From Anadara kagoshimensis (taxonomy: Eukaryota > Mollusca > Bivalvia > Arcoida > Arcidae), in NCBI GenBank assembly GCA_021292105.1, contig CM037874.1, positions 57,514,539-57,578,538 of the forward strand: a DNA stretch of 64,000 bases, read 5' to 3'. The notes beneath the pieces were generated by a model. The model saw only the letters and a program-made list of their open reading frames with translations, had not been told where the DNA came from and made no database searches. This document shows, piece by piece, positions 11,374 to 24,319 of the stretch; positions within the stretch are counted from its first letter, which is position 1; each line of letters begins with the position of its first letter. Both the position numbers and the translations under genes were made by a program.

Positions 11374-13383
11374 ATGTCCTCAGAAAAGAACGATACAAGA
11401 GGTTGGCAGAGTCGGAAAAGCCTCCCTGAATGTCTGGCATATATGTTTGAAAATCGCCTGTCTTCCGATATAACATTCCTAGTAGGGGAGGAGCAGACAG
11501 AAGTAAAGGCACATAAGTTTATATTATGTCGGAGTCCTGTGTTGTTTGATATGTTAGAAGACGAGGACCAAGTTGACGGTGGCCGTATCATCATAGACGA
11601 TATAGAAGATGATATCATGAACGCTTTACTTAGGTATGTAATATACAATATAATGGGGTCCTCTGGCGTAACATGTGATAACCCTCTAACATTTGTAAAT
11701 TATGCACGTGTGACTAGCCATCAAAGTACTAGTATCCCATTTCATTGGCCAGAATTATACAATTGTGACTCGCCATCAAATTCTCAAATTTGATTTGCCA
11801 GAATCATACACTTGGGACTAGCCATCAAACTCTCCTGTTTGATTGGCCAGATTTAACTCCCATTTTTGATTGACCAAAATTAACTCCCATTTGATTGGCT
11901 AGAATTATACACTTGTGACTTGCCAAAAATATCTGTCCTTTTTGATTGGCCAGATTTAACTCCCATTTGATTGGCTAGAATTATACACTTGTGACTCGCC
12001 AAAAATCTCTCCCATTTGATTCACCAGAGTTAACTCCAATTTGATTGGCTAGAATTATACACTTGTGACGCGCCAAAAATATCTCTCCTTTTTGATTGGC
12101 CAGATTTAACTCCCATTTGATTGGCTAGAATTATACACTTGTGAATAGCCGTCAAATCTCTCAATTGATTGGCCAGAATTATACACTTGGGACTAGCCAT
12201 CAAACTTTTCTATTTGATTGTCCAGATTTAACTCCTATTTGATTTGCCAGAATTATACACTTGTGACTCGCTATCAAAAAGGCCCCATTTAATAGACCAG
12301 AATTATACAAGTTGACTGTACATTTTTCAGTCACAGCTATCTTTCTTCTATTTTAGATATCTATATACCGATAAAGTGGACGTGGATGCCGACAACGTTA
12401 CGTCACTATTAGTAGCCGCTAATAAGTACGGTATAGATGGACTCGCGGACCATTGTACCTCCTATTTAGAAGCCGGAATGACCACCGATAATGTGTGTCT
12501 TCTGCTAGAAAAGGCTCATATGTACGATCAGAAAGAATTATATAAAAAGTGTATGAAAATGATTTTAGATAACCCAGAGGAAAGTTTAAATTCTCAATCT
12601 TTTGTTCAAATTTGTAAGGAGTGTTTGGAGAAAATCGTTGACTCTGACAAATTGGCATTAAAGGAAGAAATTGTTTTTGAGTCGGTCATGAGATGGGCTG
12701 ATGCCGAATGTAAGCGATGTGAGCTCGAACCTACTGACGAGAACCGTAGAGAGGTAGTCGGAAATGTGCTATACGCAATTCGGTTTCCTTTACTGGAGAA
12801 GGAATATTTTGATGAACAAGTCCTTACTAAGGATTTACTTGTCGAGTCTGAAATAGCCTCAGTAGTAAAGAAACAATACAAAGTTGTCGATCTTGAAAAA
12901 TGTATGTTTAAACCCTACAAAAGGTTGATCAATACTACAAAGGTCATCAGATTTGAAAATGATCCAAAATGTAAATGGCCGTATAATGGCCAACCGGATG
13001 CCATTTCGTTTGCCGTTTCGGATGAAATGTTTCTACATGGAATTATTATATATGGATCTTTTGAAACAGAATGTTCTTATAAGGTTAAACTTGATGTATT
13101 TCACGCCGGTTACATGCTGCATAATCAACATATTGAAGTTGATACAAAACCGGAGCAGACGACATACAACATGGAAATATTACCTCCCCTGAAGCTTGAG
13201 GCGGGAGTTCGGTATGTAGCAGTGATGCATATAGAAGGCGATCCATCCTATTGGGGCGACCACGGGATCAGTGAAATTATAGTCGGAGAAACACTAGTTC
13301 AATTTCATTCTACAACTAGGTCAAAAAATGGAACAGATAAAAACAAGGGACAGTTTCCAGGACTTTTACTCTCACATGCTTAA
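11374..13383 (+). CDS. BTB-BACK-PHR domain protein (BTBD1/2/3/6-like)
   Basis: Two exons, 11374-11633 and 12357-13383, joined across a phase-2 GT-AG intron, give 428 aa. The first ATG (11374) opens a protein starting MSSEKNDTRGW. Residues ~15-120 form a BTB/POZ fold (SSDITFLVG, KAHKFILCRSPVLFDML). Residues ~130-240 are the BACK region. From ~270 to the end is a PHR domain (DAISFAVSDEMFLHGIIIYG, later KNKGQFPGLLLS). In this family the BTB part binds Cullin3, so the protein is probably a substrate receptor of a Cul3 ubiquitin ligase; the substrate is unknown. Length and domain order match BTBD1/2/3/6 proteins, but the exact orthologue cannot be assigned. The intron is occupied by a tandem repeat. 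The ORF runs cleanly to TAA at 13381, so the gene looks intact. Confidence 0.93.
11690..12315. repeat. Degenerate tandem repeat filling the BTB gene intron
   Basis: About a dozen imperfect units alternating TTTGATTGGCCAGAATTATA and ACACTTGTGACTCGCC. Composite units of ~45-75 bp make up most of the 723-bp intron (11634-12356). The array stops about 40 bp before the acceptor. Confidence 0.85.
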
Positions 13384-14060
13384 TTAACATTGATTTATTG
13401 ATTTCATTCATGCTTAAGAATGATATCTATGACTTATCTCCCTTTCATTGAATTTCTTTAATTTGAAGATGGTGGGTACAAAGTGCGTCTCTGAGATATG
13501 GATGGTTTGTTCTTCAGTTGTCATTTTGTAAATGGTTGGATGTCTAAATTTAATCATGAATGGATGATCCTAAGTTTCCTCTCTTTAGGATTAGCGTGAA
13601 CAAAGTGTGTGAATAATTTATGAAACTTCAACTTATCATAACCTAATACCTGAATACTATAGAAATTATAATTTTTATTAAATGACGTCATTTTATATTA
13701 GTACATCACATGTTAATTTGTTGATCATTGGATAACTACATGAATTCTATTTCATGTAGAAATCATCTGTCCTTGACTTAATCCTATCGGCTCGGTCACT
13801 ATACCTCTCCAGACAACACTATAGGAGAACAGTTCCCTCGGCGGAGGTCCATAATAGATTGATTTATAATGTCACTGATGCCGCCAAGGCGTTGACAAAT
13901 TGTGGGAAACACTTGGCTAAGCTAGTGGGGCTTTTGTACAACCGGGGTCTAGTTTACATATACCTTGTTTGGTTTTGTGTGTGTGTGCGTTGGTTGAGAG
14001 CTTAACTAGCTATAGCTAGCTGAGCGTATGGCATGGTGAAGCGTGTGTTCGTATGTGCGG
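13384..14060. other. 3' flank of BTB gene and spacer, nothing further recognised
   Basis: Presumed 3' UTR followed by unique AT-rich sequence. The only polyadenylation-like hexamer noticed is a variant ATTAAA near 13677. No exon is supported. Confidence 0.4.
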
Positions 14061-14062
14061 CC

Positions 14063-14660
14063 ATGCGTAAACTTAGATATTTTCCTCTGAAACCACCGCG
14101 TCAATTTTAAACCAAATTTAGTGTGGACGGTCCCAAGGTGGAGTAGATCAATCTTTGTACAATACAGCCTCGTACGATATCCAAGGTGGTCGCCGTTACT
14201 ATATATAATAGCAATATTACTGAAATAGTCATTGTTGATTCAGTTTTCTGCCGATTTTCTTCAAATTTAAGATATAGAAAAGAAGATACCTGGGTATTTA
14301 ACATATATAACGGTTTTTTCTTAGAATTTTTTCATTGACCCAAATTGTGATGTTAGTTTTTACTCAATTCTTTGAAAGTCTTCTCTTCAGAATCCAATAG
14401 GCCAATTGAAACCGCATTTGTTGTGGAAGGTCCCTTTGTGGGGCTTATTAAGGTTTTTACAAGGCGACCCTGTATTTAATACAAGATGGCCGCCGTTACT
14501 ATCAATATCAAAGTCACTAAAATGGCCATTGTCGATTCACTTTTCTACCGATTTTGTTAAAATTTGAAGTATAGAAAGAAGTTACCTGACCATTAAACAT
14601 ACATGTATATAACAGGTTTATCTCCAATAATTTTTCACTGACCCAAATGAGGTTAAATTT
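14063..14660. repeat. Two diverged tandem copies of a ~325-bp repeat
   Basis: 14063-14345 and ~14395-14660 share an ordered series of blocks: AAACC(A/G)C near the start, then GTCGCCGTTACTAT / GGCCGCCGTTACTAT, then CATTGT(T/C)GATTCA, then TTTTTCATTGACCCAAAT / TTTTTCACTGACCCAAAT. Divergence is substantial, so the duplication is old. Confidence 0.7.
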
Positions 14661-15575
14661 TACTAGCTGAGCATTACACGCCCTTTTGGGCCTCTTTTGC
14701 AACGATTGCTTACCGATTAGTTAAGCTGACGAGGTTATGTAAGAAGGACACTAGTTTATGTAAAATATTGAGTTTTTCTTTCATTTTAGGCTTACTTTGT
14801 CCATAGAGCCTTGTTGTTTTTAATCACCATTTTGTCTGCTGTCCGTCAGTCGCCTCGGCGTGACATGAAAAAATATTTTTATATACAATGTATTTCACAC
14901 AAGTTTCACATCTTTCTCGCCATTATGAGTACACATAGCCAGACCAAATTCAACATTTTATCAACTGTATTTTCACGTGTTGCTGGGACTTTATGTGGGC
15001 GTGTGGGGTGGAGTAGGGGGGGGGGGGTCATGTTAAATTTAGTGTGCTAATGTGCTGTACGTTGACTTGTGAAAAACATACTGTATATCAAATAGACAAG
15101 CGTTTTATTTAGGAATAATTCATATTTACCTTATAAGTGTTATGTAGAAGAATTCATTTCATTATCGGTGTTTTTATGGTAGTTCCCCAAAAAAACGGGA
15201 AGTTAGGACAACAGCCAACACCTCTTTTTGCCCTAGTAATTTTGTAAAAATAAAAAATGGTCTCCGGTGAGCTACACTGCACATGGGCCTTTGGATAGTA
15301 ATTGCAGTTGTAAACAACAGAAACAATGTAATGTAGGGAACATATATTTAATGAGTACCATAATTGTAATTGCTCAATAAATTATAACGAGGACTGTTAC
15401 ATGTGTGTGTGATTATTTTATTTTACAATTTTTTTATTAAAAAAATAACCAGCACTAGGGCACATCTAGATAGTGGGCGTCTGGTCACTTTGTATGAAAT
15501 GCACTTGTATTGGTTTCATAGTCAGTGACTAAATTAACAACACCAATCAAACTGGAGTTTATTAGCTTAAGTTCT
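14661..15575. other. Intergenic, nothing recognised
   Basis: AT-rich, with a G-run at 15016-15028 and poly-A/T tracts. The 79-codon frame at 14811-15050 has no family resemblance and runs through the G-run, so it is not called. Confidence 0.4.
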
Positions 15576-15836
15576 GGCCCCGGTTTCACAATCATTCCTT
15601 AGCTAAGATTTTCCTTAACTTAAATTTAGCAAATTTTTGTAATCATTTTTAGAACTACTGATTGATATTTTTTCAAAACTAAATGCAAATGTTTTAATCT
15701 AAAAAATATCTTAAGATTGACACCTAAAAATCCTGAATATCTTCATAATAAATTAACAAAACTATAAAGTTTTGAAATTTTGCAAGATTTAAGTTAAGGA
15801 AAATCTTAGCTAAGGAATGATTGTGAAACCGGGGCC
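15576..15836. mobile_element. MITE family E, best copy (perfect ~50-bp inverted ends)
   Basis: Starts GGCCCCGGTTTCACAATCAT and ends with its exact reverse complement (ATGATTGTGAAACCGGGGCC, allowing one base). The arms extend ~50 bp through the CCTTAGCTAAGATTTTCC motif. Other copies are at 17628-17828, 21375-21612, 21634-21897 and, more decayed, around 36207-36595. Confidence 0.9.
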
Positions 15837-15990
15837 TGATCCATCAGTTTTTACATAACGTTATTATTATTTGACTTTCCCATGGACCCCTATTATTTAA
15901 ACAAAAGGACCGTTGACGATAGAAATAATTCGACGTAAGCTCACCTGCCCTTAGTTCAGATCTATGTGTTTAATAAAACAATTTTATTCA

Positions 15991-16287
15991 CAGAGGCGGG
16001 TTGAGCAATGGTGTTTTACGTCCCAGTCAAGAATATTTCACTTATATCGAGACGTCGCCAGCTATAGGCGAAGGTGCAGAAATTTTGCATGTGCGTAGCG
16101 TGACAAGCCCACCGTGACACGGGACATCATTTATTTTAGTTCCCATCCGAAAGAACCGTGACTTTCATTTCGTAATGCCGAGTGCTTAGCGAAAGAACAG
16201 TCACCACCCACTTTAAAATCTTGGGTCAGACCCGGCCGGGTATCGCACCCACGACCTCCCACTTTACCAACTGAGCTACCGCAGTGG
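15991..16287 (-). mobile_element. tRNA-derived SINE family A, copy 1
   Basis: Read on the - strand, the head is tRNA-like. It has an A box TAGCTCAGTTGG and a B box-like GGTGCGATACC, followed by a ~230-bp body that ends in GTCTCGATATAAGTGAAATA and CACCATTGCTC. A second, partial body copy follows immediately at about 16300-16370. Confidence 0.85.
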
Positions 16288-16964
16288 TTAAGTTTATTCA
16301 AAGAGGCGAGTTGACTAATGGTGTTTTACGTCGAAGTCAAGACTTTTTCTCTTATATCGAGGATGCAGTTCGGGAAGTGCACTGTGGAGGAAACCCGAGT
16401 GCCTCGAGAGAACCTCGGCAAGAGAACTGACAAATTTTCTCACACTAGGATCTGTTCAGACTGGGATTCGGACATAGAGAAGAGAGACGCTGTGATCTGC
16501 TTTGGAGCACATACTAGGAATTTGTAAACGTTTTTCAAAGTACATTTCATTGTGGAAGTAATCATCACGTAATACACACTGGCTAATTATTTGCCTTAAG
16601 AATGTGTGAGAGCAACAAAGCATCCTGTATGGAGCATCTTACTTGGATAGACGATTCACTGTTAAAAGGTAAGACTAGTGGGAGTTAGCCATTGCGGTTG
16701 CCAAGACATATGCCGTTTCTTTTAAATTTCAAATCGAAATCATAATGTGTGTATTCTATGATAATAAATGATTCAGTAATTAGTCGATTGTTTAATTGTA
16801 GATGAAGCAATATCTGAAAGAACATTCAAAATTATAAGATAATCAGAAATGAATTTGTCAGCGTTGTTCAAATTTAAAAGTCAATGGGAGCGCAAACTCT
16901 GGTACTTAAATTACCTTTAGGAGGCCGATTTTCTGCATTCATGGTAGAAATAATCAAACGAACT

Positions 16965-17410
16965 ACCAGTCCCTGGTTACATCTCGATATAAGTGAAATT
17001 ATCTTGCCTGGAACAATATTTCCATCACTACCTGTTGATGTATAGATATAAGTGAAATAATCTCGACTGAAACAATATTTCCACCACTACCTGGTGATGT
17101 ATAGATATAAGTGAAATAATCTTGCCTGGAACAATATTTCCATCACTATCTGGTGATGTATGGATATAAGTGACATAATCATGACTGAAACAAGAAACTT
17201 CATCAGTCCCTAGTGACATCTCGATATAAATGAAATAATCTTGAATAAAACAAGGAACCTTATTATTACCTGGAGATGTCTTGATATAAGTGAAATAATC
17301 TTAACTGGTACAATAAACTCCATTACTACATGGTGACATTTCAATATAAGTGAAATAATTTTGCATGGAACAAGACGTTCATCACTACCTTATAACATCT
17401 TAATATTATG
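16965..17410. repeat. ~59-bp tandem repeat derived from SINE family A body
   Basis: About seven units of ~59-60 bp, each with GATATAAGTGAAATAATCTT, then GACTG(A/G)AACAAT, then CATCACTACCTGGTGAT. The core reproduces the SINE A body (reverse complement of AAGAATATTTCACTTATATC and adjacent bases), so the array probably arose by amplification of a SINE fragment. The stretch 16530-16964 before it holds no recognised feature. Confidence 0.8.
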
Positions 17411-17627
17411 GCAGCATATTTAGAACACGAACGAACAAATTTATTCTATTATTGTGCCCGAGCAGAATTTTTTTTATCTTTCGTTGTCCTAAATGGACTT
17501 CCATAAAATATAATCTGGACTGGAACAAACAAAATCCATTCCACATAAAAGTAAAGTATTTCAAAACATTTTCCTGACTTTGATTTATTTTATTTCAAAC
17601 TGTGACATACTACAGTATCCAATAGTC

Positions 17628-17828
17628 TTGGCTCCAGTTTCACAATCATTCCTTAGCTAAGATATTCCTCAACTTAAATTTTAAATAGCAGATTTTGGTA
17701 ATCTCTTTTTGGAACTACTGATGAATATATTAGTCATTATTGACATATTAAATTCCTGAATATCTTAATTAACAAAATTATAAAGATATGCCAGATTTAA
17801 GTTAAGGAAGGATTGTAAAACCATGGCT
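17628..17828. mobile_element. MITE family E, diverged copy
   Basis: Left end GGCTCCAGTTTCACAATCAT and right end GGATTGTAAAACCATGGC. The interior resembles the copy at 15576-15836 with deletions. Confidence 0.75.
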
Positions 17829-17944
17829 TACTATAAACATCTAACATGTAGTAATATGGTAGACATCACATTACACAAAAGAAAACCTGCTCTTTATTAA
17901 CTACATCTACCTAAACATATTCCATGGATTAAATAATTAGTTCA

Positions 17945-18600
17945 GAAATAATAATTTTTTAAATTTCTGAACCATTCTAAGTTATGAGAAAGAATTTACC
18001 CATTTCCTATGTTTTTTAGACCATTCCAAATTACAGGGAAGAAATTATCCAATTTAAAGACTTTTTTTGGACCATTCAAATTTTATGGGAAAGACATTAG
18101 TCATTTCTAATGATTTTTGGTCCATTTCAAATTATGGGGAAGAAATTATCCTTTTCTTTGGATTTTTAAAAGTAAGTTAAAGTCTGTCCCGAGCCATTAG
18201 GCCCATCAGGCCGGAGCTTATCCCGGTTTCAGTTGCATTAAGCGACTGAGAGTACAAGACTCTCCCCTGAATGGGACGCCGGTCCATCGCAGGGTTAACC
18301 CCCAGCATTTTTGCTGGTACTCATTTATTTTTCAGCTGAGTGAACTGGAATGTGAAATTAAGTGTCTTGCTCAAGGATACAACACATCGCCCGGTCCAGG
18401 GATCGAACCCACAACCTTCGAATCATGAGTCCAACGCCTTAACCACTAGGCCACCCGCTTCCACTTTGGATTTTTGGACCATTCCAAAAGACTGGAATGA
18501 ATGTATTTCATTTCTGTTTTTAATTTTACTTTTGGAATAATCAGGAAGAAATCATCTGGCTTTTTTTTTTTTTGTTAATTTTTGGACCATTCAAAATTAA
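17945..18600. repeat. ~59-bp tandem repeat split by a SINE
   Basis: Units run GGACCATTCCAAATTA, then a GGGAAGAAATTATCC-like block, then a T-rich stretch with GATTTTTGGACC. About four units lie before the SINE at 18168-18463 and two after it, so the array predates the insertion. Confidence 0.75.
18168..18463 (-). mobile_element. tRNA-derived SINE family B with 12-bp target duplication
   Basis: On the - strand the head has an A box (GTGGCCTAGTGGTTAAGGCG) and a perfect B box (GGTTCGATCCC). The body contains CTTGAGCAAGACACTTAA and CTGCGATGGACCGGCGTCCC, segments shared by several animal SINE superfamilies. CTTTGGATTTTT is repeated on both sides (18156-18167 and 18464-18475), giving exact insertion limits. 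Confidence 0.9.
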
Positions 18601-19260
18601 GGAAACAGAGATTATAACCGGATGAAGCAGAACTGACGAGACAAATAAGTATAGAACAAACATGGTTTGACAAACAATTCCGACCAAGAAGCTATCGGAC
18701 CATAACAAATACTTTCTGGTCCAATACTAGGTCATCTGCTCACTATCACATTTATCAGTGTTGGCAATATTTTCTATTTAATGGCTCTAAAGTTGGTATT
18801 TATCCTCTTGCAGTGTTTTCCATAAGAGGCGGCAACAGGCAGATTTGACCGCCTAAAACTTCTAATTGGCCGATTAGAATTAAAAAAAAAAAATTGCCTT
18901 CAGAAGACATGAAATCATTTTCGGCCTAGGAGTCCCCTTGACCTCTGGCCTGTTGGATTAGTCAATCTACCTCCTGCTACAAATTTTAGGGAAATCACTG
19001 TCTTGTGGATTTTACCAGAGGTAAAGAAATTTACTGATGGAGGGATGAAGAAACACTTCCAGTATTGTATATATCAACTGATAAATTAATGTTTTCACAT
19101 TCCAGCCTTCACTTTGACTGACAGGCCACTCACAACATGTACAGGCTTAAACTCGGCTTAAATTTTTTTGTCATTTCCAATAAATACATTTATAAACCTT
19201 CTAGACATACTAACTGGACGACAGTAATACATAATTATAAGCCTTCAATTTACCAACAAC
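18601..19260. other. Intergenic, nothing recognised
   Basis: Unique AT-rich sequence between the split minisatellite and a MITE. It is probably the far 3' side of the C1QBP locus. Confidence 0.35.
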
Positions 19261-19779
19261 TACTGTAAACATATTAATTTTCGTGGTGTACTAAATTTCA
19301 CTTATTTCGTGGTTGTTTGTTTTACGCCAAAAAAAATTACAAGGCAAAAATTATATTATACTTATATTTCATATTTCAAAAACGAGAAAAAAATAACTAC
19401 GCGGATATTATAAGTTATACAGGGCTTTGGCAGGTTACATGGGGCTGTGTAACCTGCCAAAGCCCTGTATAACGTTTTTGTCACCCTTCAAAGCGTAACC
19501 AGTTGGATCTTTTTAACTTCCATTTCGTATTTTGTGTGATTTGCGTACGTTGTCGCCATGTTTGTTTACTGTAACTAGACTGCAGGGATGTACGAGTTAC
19601 TTCCCTTTTACCGCTAAATGTCGCGTGTGTTCATGTACCCCGGCAGATTTCCGAACATAGTTCCATGTACCTCGGCAAGTTAACCAATCACTATGCGAGA
19701 AATTTCTTTGAAGGGTGACAAGTCTTAATATCCTATACCGCAAAAATAAATACACGTGGAACTAAATATGTTTACAGTA
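19261..19779. mobile_element. 519-bp inverted-repeat element with nested perfect hairpin
   Basis: The ends TACTGTAAACATAT and ATATGTTTACAGTA are inverted. Inside lie a second inverted pair (GTCACCCTTCAAA near 19480 and TTTGAAGGGTGAC near 19710) and a perfect 25-bp palindrome (19414-19438 and 19449-19473) around a 10-nt loop. No coding capacity. Confidence 0.8.
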
Positions 19780-20158
19780 AATTTTTAATTTTTTTACAGG
19801 TGTCATATGCATGTATTATTATTTTTTTGACACTACACATATTACTGATCAATCAGTCGTCAAATTATTATGTTTGTTTTTTGTGATTTTCTCAAATTAT
19901 ATTAATTTTACTAATTTTTCACATAAATTTTAATGATAACACTAGGTAATTAAAAATTATTTTTCTATTTTTTGAGCTTTGAATTAAGTGTCAAATTTTC
20001 CATTGTGATGTCCATATTTCTCTATATATTTAATGTACAAATTTCAAAACAGTGATATATTAACTGTAATATTTTAATTTTTTGCTAAATGGTTCAAAAA
20101 TATCTTTTAAAACCTTTATACAAATTGTTGATATAAAAAATTACAATAAAAGACACAC

Positions 20159-23100
20159 TCATTTTTCATCAACAAAAGATTTCAAATCTTTCAAGAAGTT
20201 GACATATTGTCTTTGTTCATATCCCGTACTGTAATCAACCAACACATTAGCAAACTCAGAAGTTATACCTCTATCATGTAGCAGATCCATCAACATGTCA
20301 TACATTGTCTGAAACAAACAAATAAATAAATAAATAAACAAATCAAAAAATAAACTAAAGTAGCCTCATGAGAGACAAATCCCATTCCTCCATAACTAGA
20401 CGGATGGACCCACTCCCCCATGACTAGACGGATGGACCCACTTCCCCATGACTAGACGGATGGACCCACTCCCCCATGACTAGACGGATGGACCCACTCC
20501 CCCATGACTAGACGGATGGACACATTCCCCCATGACTAGACGGATGGACCCACTTCCCCATGAATAGAAGGATGGACCTACTCCCCCATGACTAGACGGA
20601 TGGACCCACTCCCCCATGACTAGACGGATGGATCCACTCCCCCATGACCAATCCATAACCAAACACCAAAGTTTATGGACCTTGTGGTCCCTGGATACAG
20701 ATAAATTGTCTGATCACTGTTCAAAAGAAACCAAGTGGTTTTTCAAAATCCAATGCATACCAACTACTAAAACAAGCAACACCCTACAGAAGTCTATAAA
20801 ATGCAGGTATACTGGAAGTATTTTCCTTAGCTAAATTTGGTTAAATATATTTAGATCCTTTGGATATTTTTTTTAATCCCTTAAAAAAAATTTTGGTTTC
20901 ACAATTTTGGTCAAAGCACTACTGATGAGAAATTGTATTCCGAAATGGCTGTCTAGTGCTGTAAAATTAACACTTTGGATATTTTTTAGCCCCTTAAAAA
21001 AATTTTGGTTTCACAATTTTTGTTGAAGCACTACTGATGAAGAATTGTATTCCGAAATCGCAGTCTAGTGCCGTAAAATTCACACTGGTATAGAACATGT
21101 GATCTAAGTGAGTACAAAGAAAAAAGATGAGATTTCTGCCAGGTGAATTAGTTAACAAAAGATCTTACCCCTTCCATGGAAGATGACAGTACACTGTAAC
21201 TAGATTCTAGTTGTTTGTTCTCGTATATAGCCACTGAATCTATCTCATACAAATCATCATCTTCGGCTGTAAATAAGTAAATAATTTATTAAGAATGTCC
21301 TGAACAATTTAAATAGTCAGGGCATAACTTAGAGAATGTCCCGACTTTTTTTTTTTTTTTTTTTTTGTAAGATCAGGCCCTAGTTTCACAATTGTTCCTT
21401 ACCTAAGATTTTTCCTAACTTTAATTTAACAAATTATGGCAATCTTTTATTGAAACTTCTAATAAATATTTTTGACAAAAATTACCTTCAAAATGCCACT
21501 TTAAACCTATTAATATCTGGAAAATAACAATATTAAGTTTTCAAATTTTCTATATTTACATGTAAATTAAGGGGAAAAGCTCAGTTTAGGAATGATTGTG
21601 AGAGCCAGGGCTAAAAATATTTTGGTTAGATCACGCCCCGGATTCACAATCATTCCTTAGCTAAGATTTTCCTTAACTTATGTTTAGCAAATTTTTGTAA
21701 TCTCTTTATGGAACTACTGGTGAATATTTTTGTCAAAACTTAATGCAAATATTTTAATCTAGATAAGAAATTATCTTAAAATTGACACCTTAAATTTCAA
21801 AATATCTTGAAATTAACAAAATTATTAGGATTTGAAATTTTGTCATATTTAAGTTACAGAAAATCTTGGCTAGGGAATGATTGTGAAACCAGGGCCTGGG
21901 CTGGCAAACTAAATTTTACCTTAGCAGTTATGATTATAATACAAAGGGGATTAAATATCTGTAATGTCTAACATAGCTGGGATTTACAGAACCTGGAACC
22001 ATAGCTTGTGATAAAGACCATTCTGTCACTGTGGCACACTACATGTAAACTTGTTGTGATGATATGCCAGTGTCTGTCACTGTGGCACACTACATGTAAA
22101 CTTGTTGTGATGATATGCCAGTGTCTGTCACTGTGGCACACTACATGTAAACTTGTTGTGATGATATGCCAGTGTCTGTCACTGTGGCACACTACATGTA
22201 AACTTGTTGTGATGATATGCCAGTGTCTGTCACTGTGGCACACTACATGTAAACTTGTTGTGATGATATGCCAGTGTCTGTCACTGTGGCACACTACATG
22301 TAAACTTGTTGTGATGATATGCCAGTGTCTGTCACTGTGGCACACTACATGTAAACTTGTTGTGATGATATGCCAGTGTCTGTCACTGTGGCACACTACA
22401 TGTAAACTTGTTGTGATGATATGCCAGTGAATGGTCTCAAACAGTAATACAATATTTTAAGCAACTAATCCTTGTGCACATAAGCAAAAGAGAAAACACA
22501 GAAAGCAGAGTTCTGGCTGTGTCCTTTTTGGGGTCGATACTCTGTCCTATTCACAATTTTAGAAATTTCAGCTTTAAAAAAAACAGTATTTTGGAGTTTT
22601 CTATCACTTTTATCTTTTCACAATTATGGTTAATTATCATGCTAATTTTCACAATTGCAGAGGCCTCCAACCCATTCACTAAAGGCAGAGTGAGAGAGAG
22701 AACATGCTAGTTACCTCTACTCAGGGTTCATGCTGTCGTTTGCTTTTTTCGCAAAATGAGAAAAATAAATAATTGGCGATAAAAACCAAACATTGTCGAA
22801 AGTGATGGCGAAAAAAAGTTAACATTAACAGGTTCACTGTGCATTGCAGACATGAGCAGAGAGTCATTAAAGCAACAGGTTTCTGTCTATGTGTATATCA
22901 AACAATCGATCTAGTGAGTTCCAAATGAGTTTGTTTGGGTCATCGAAGCCATTCCTATAACCGACTGACGACTTGGAGAATTTGGCTAAAGCTCCAAAGT
23001 TGTCATCAAATAAACAAGAGGCCCATGGGCCTTATACGCTCACCTGATAACTAATGGCTAGCTGATAGATTTAAAGAAAACATAAATACTAAACCCCAAT

Positions 23101-24287
23101 GAATTTTTTCTTTACATCAAAGTGATCATTGCATCAATACCTACAACATTCTAATATACATGCCTATACAAAACTTTTATAGTTTTCAAGATAATTAACC
23201 ATTTCAGTATTGTTTTCGCATCTGTGACCTTGACCTTTGAACCCATGACCTTTTTCTATACCTCAAAATGATCATTGTATCAATACCTACAACATTCTAA
23301 TATACATGCCTATACAAAAAGTTTATAGTTTTCGAGATAATTAACCATTTCGGTATTGATTCGCATCTGTGACCTTGACCTTTGAACCCATGACCTTTTT
23401 CTATACATCAAATGATCATTGTATCAATACCTACAACATTCTAATATACATGCCTATACAAAAAGTTTATAGTTTTCGAGATAATTAACCATTTCGGTAT
23501 TGATTCGCATCTGTGACCTTGACCTTTGAACCCATGACCTTTTTCTATACATCAAAATGATTGTTGTATCAATACCTACAACATTCTAATATACATGCCT
23601 ATACAAAAGTTTATAGTTTTCGAGATAATTAACCATTTCGGTATTGTCTCGCATCTGTGACCTTGACCTTTGAACCCATGACCTTTTTCTATACATCAAA
23701 ATGATCATTGTATCAATACCTACAACATTCTAATATACATGCCTATACAAAAAGTTTATAGTTTTCGAGATAATAATTATAATCAGAGGTAAAAAAAAAT
23801 TAGGTCACGACCTTCATAATTGACCTTGACCTCAATTTGAAGATACTAACAAGAAGATGTCAAAACTGAAAACCCCATGTCATTATCTGGCCAAATAGAT
23901 AAGTTATAACAATTTGAAGCTATTTTACGATTTTTTCAAAATTAAACGCAAAAACGCGTAACCTATTTTTTGTCCGAATTTCACAAAATGAACAAACTAT
24001 AGGGTAAAGACCGTAGAGAAGCCAAATATCACATCAGATTTTTTCTCTAATCAATACTTTCGGAGAAGAAGATTTTTTAAGATTTTTGCACCCCTAGGTC
24101 ACCTTGACCTAGTTATGGTAGCCATGGCAACACCACGAACAAATTTGAATTGCACCGACCAAGACATGCATCTGACCAAGTCTCGTTGAAATCTGCCCAG
24201 TGGTTCGTGAGAAGAAGATGAAAATGTAAAAGTTTACGACGACAACGACGACGACGACGACGACAACGACGACGACAGACAACGGAC

Positions 24288-24319
<32 letters not shown>

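Noticed and set aside
15991..16287. Functional tRNA genes at SINE heads (also 18168-18463, 25528-25905, 37209-37517)
   Set aside because: A and B boxes are present, but the cloverleaf is degenerate and each is fused to a SINE body.
16318..16527. 69-codon + strand frame
   Set aside because: It begins inside a partial SINE A copy and has no family resemblance.
22008..22430. 140-142 codon frames on both strands
   Set aside because: They are a periodic translation of a 51-bp tandem repeat inside a C1QBP intron.
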